A stretch of DNA of 5,872 bases from assembly GCA_031269415.1 (NCBI GenBank), contig JAISZF010000031.1, positions 1-5,872 of the forward strand, written 5' to 3'. The DNA is from Clostridiales bacterium. GTDB lineage: Bacteria > Bacillota > Clostridia > Lachnospirales > WQUN01. The notes beneath the pieces were generated by a model. The model saw only the letters and a list, made by a program, of their open reading frames with translations. It did not search any database and had not been told where the DNA came from. Of the stretch, positions 4,848 to 5,872 are shown one piece after another; positions within the stretch are counted from its first letter, which is position 1, and every line of letters begins with the position of its first letter. Both the position numbers and the translations under genes were made by a program.

Positions 4848-5872
4848 TCACACGATGATATTCGGATGCTGGATCGCTCTCACACTATCCTTGATGATCA
4901 GTCTACCAGTGATAACCTTAAGCGTCGGTCTGTAATCCTTATCGATCATTTTTTGAAATAAATTGTCCACAGCGGCTTTGGTCATCGCGTTAATATCGAC
5001 GGCATATGTCGTAATATCGAGAGAGCGAGGGCCTGATAAGCCAATAAAGTCGTCAAATCCCGCTACGGATATATCATTCGGCACTGAAAGCCCCCTTTGC
5101 TTCAGCAGACCGGTCAGTTCATACGCGGTCAAGTCGCAATTACACGCGAACGCGGAAGGCAGCGTATCCGGCAGAACAATGCTCAAGTTCCCGTTCTCGT
5201 CACGATCCGGAATGACCATATAATCCGCCGTCCGCAGCCCATTTTCATTCATCGCCCTGCTATACCCATAGTATCGGTCGTTTATACTGCTAGTCGCGTC
5301 TAACCGCCCAACAAAATAGATATTTCTATGCCCCATGTTGATTAAGTAACTGACCACCGCGTACATGCCGTAATAGCCGTCGGAGATAATTGAGCTTCCG
5401 CCAGACTTGCCGTTGTACGAGTCCAGAAACATCAGCGGTATGTCTGCCGCCCTAAGCATTTCCAGATAACATTCCTCAAGCTGGCCAATCAGAATAAGTC
5501 CGTCTACCTTTCCATCCACTAACATTCTGGGGGGAGAGGATTCCAGCTCCTCATCATCCGTAAGGATCTCCAAGACGCCATAATACTCGCGTTCACGCAG
5601 GTGACTGAGGAGATTTTGATACATTGCCCAGTAAAAGGAGTAGCTGTCTAAAAAACGGGAGGGGATAATGACCCCGATGTTACCGGTAGCTAAGCCAAAC
5701 CGCGCGGCTTTTAGAGGCGAAGGAGCTTTATAGCCCATTTGCAGGGCAGTCTCCTTGATCTTCTCCCTAACTTCCTCACTGACCCCAGGCTTATCATTCA
5801 GCGCTTTTGAAACGGTGACAGTACTGACGCTTAATTTTTGGGCAATGTCCGCCATTCGGACTAATTTTGGCA
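4848..5872 (-). CDS. LacI-family transcriptional regulator (start codon cut by window edge)
   Basis: Sugar-responsive DNA-binding repressor, probably controlling the operon downstream. The N-terminal helix-turn-helix is VRMADIAQKLSVSTVTVSKA followed by LNDKPGVSEEVREKI; a hinge (SPLKAARFG) leads to the periplasmic-binding-protein-like effector domain starting at NIGVIIPS. Late blocks ACNCDLTAYEL and SVPNDISVAGFDD are typical. An ATG exists at 5855, but the frame stays open through Pro-Lys-Leu-Val-Arg to the window end and the last two bases give 'TG' of an NTG codon. Because family members usually have several residues before the ADIA helix, the true start is probably this NTG, with its first base just outside; the protein would then be about 341 residues, normal for LacI. 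It lies upstream of, and on the same strand as, the enzyme and transporter genes. The effector (mannobiose or a derivative) is inferred from context. Confidence 0.93.
   Translation of the reverse strand, partial: PKLVRMADIAQKLSVSTVTVSKALNDKPGVSEEVREKIKETALQMGYKAPSPLKAARFGLATGNIGVIIPSRFLDSYSFYWAMYQNLLSHLREREYYGVLEILTDDEELESSPPRMLVDGKVDGLILIGQLEECYLEMLRAADIPLMFLDSYNGKSGGSSIISDGYYGMYAVVSYLINMGHRNIYFVGRLDATSSINDRYYGYSRAMNENGLRTADYMVIPDRDENGNLSIVLPDTLPSAFACNCDLTAYELTGLLKQRGLSVPNDISVAGFDDFIGLSGPRSLDITTYAVDINAMTKAAVDNLFQKMIDKDYRPTLKVITGRLIIKDSVRAIQHPNIIV

Overview
The window looks like part of a carbohydrate-utilisation gene cluster from a Gram-positive-type bacterium. A Bacillota/Clostridia member, perhaps from a gut or plant-fibre-degrading community, is the best guess. 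The reasons are purine-rich Shine-Dalgarno sites (AAAAAGGAG, GAGGAGG), a near-consensus sigma-A-type promoter, a lipoprotein-type solute-binding protein, and a LacI regulator with the 'VRMADIAQKLSVS' start common in clostridia. Base composition is moderate (mid-40s % GC by eye). The lineage is an inference; there is no rRNA or marker gene here. Every convincing gene lies on the minus strand, so the cluster reads from right to left.

Layout in transcription order. (1) A LacI-family repressor occupies 4848-5872; its start codon straddles the right edge of the window. (2) A 208-base AT-rich gap (4640-4847) holds a strong promoter (TTGACT, 17 bases, TATAGT) and dyad symmetries that may be operators. 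(3) A cellobiose/mannobiose 2-epimerase of the AGE family (3455-4639) starts at GTG. (4) A GH130 4-O-beta-D-mannosyl-D-glucose phosphorylase (2281-3462) overlaps the end of the epimerase gene. (5) A 57-base gap has a perfect 15-base hairpin, a TATAAT and a strong ribosome binding site. (6) An ABC-transporter sugar-binding lipoprotein occupies 811-2223. (7) After a 73-base gap comes a MalF-type ABC permease (1-737) with a TTG start; its C-terminus runs off the left edge. A second (MalG-type) permease would be expected just beyond.

Together the genes spell out a known route for beta-1,4-mannobiose from plant mannan. The binding protein and permeases import the sugar. The epimerase turns mannosyl-mannose into mannosyl-glucose. 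The phosphorylase splits that with phosphate into alpha-mannose 1-phosphate and glucose, saving ATP. The LacI protein probably represses the operon until the sugar or a derivative is present. No transport ATPase is visible; such operons often use a shared MsmX/MsmK-type ATPase encoded elsewhere. I see no mobile element, CRISPR array, RNA gene or clearly undescribed system. The less ordinary points are the start codons, the intercistronic hairpins and the possible operators.
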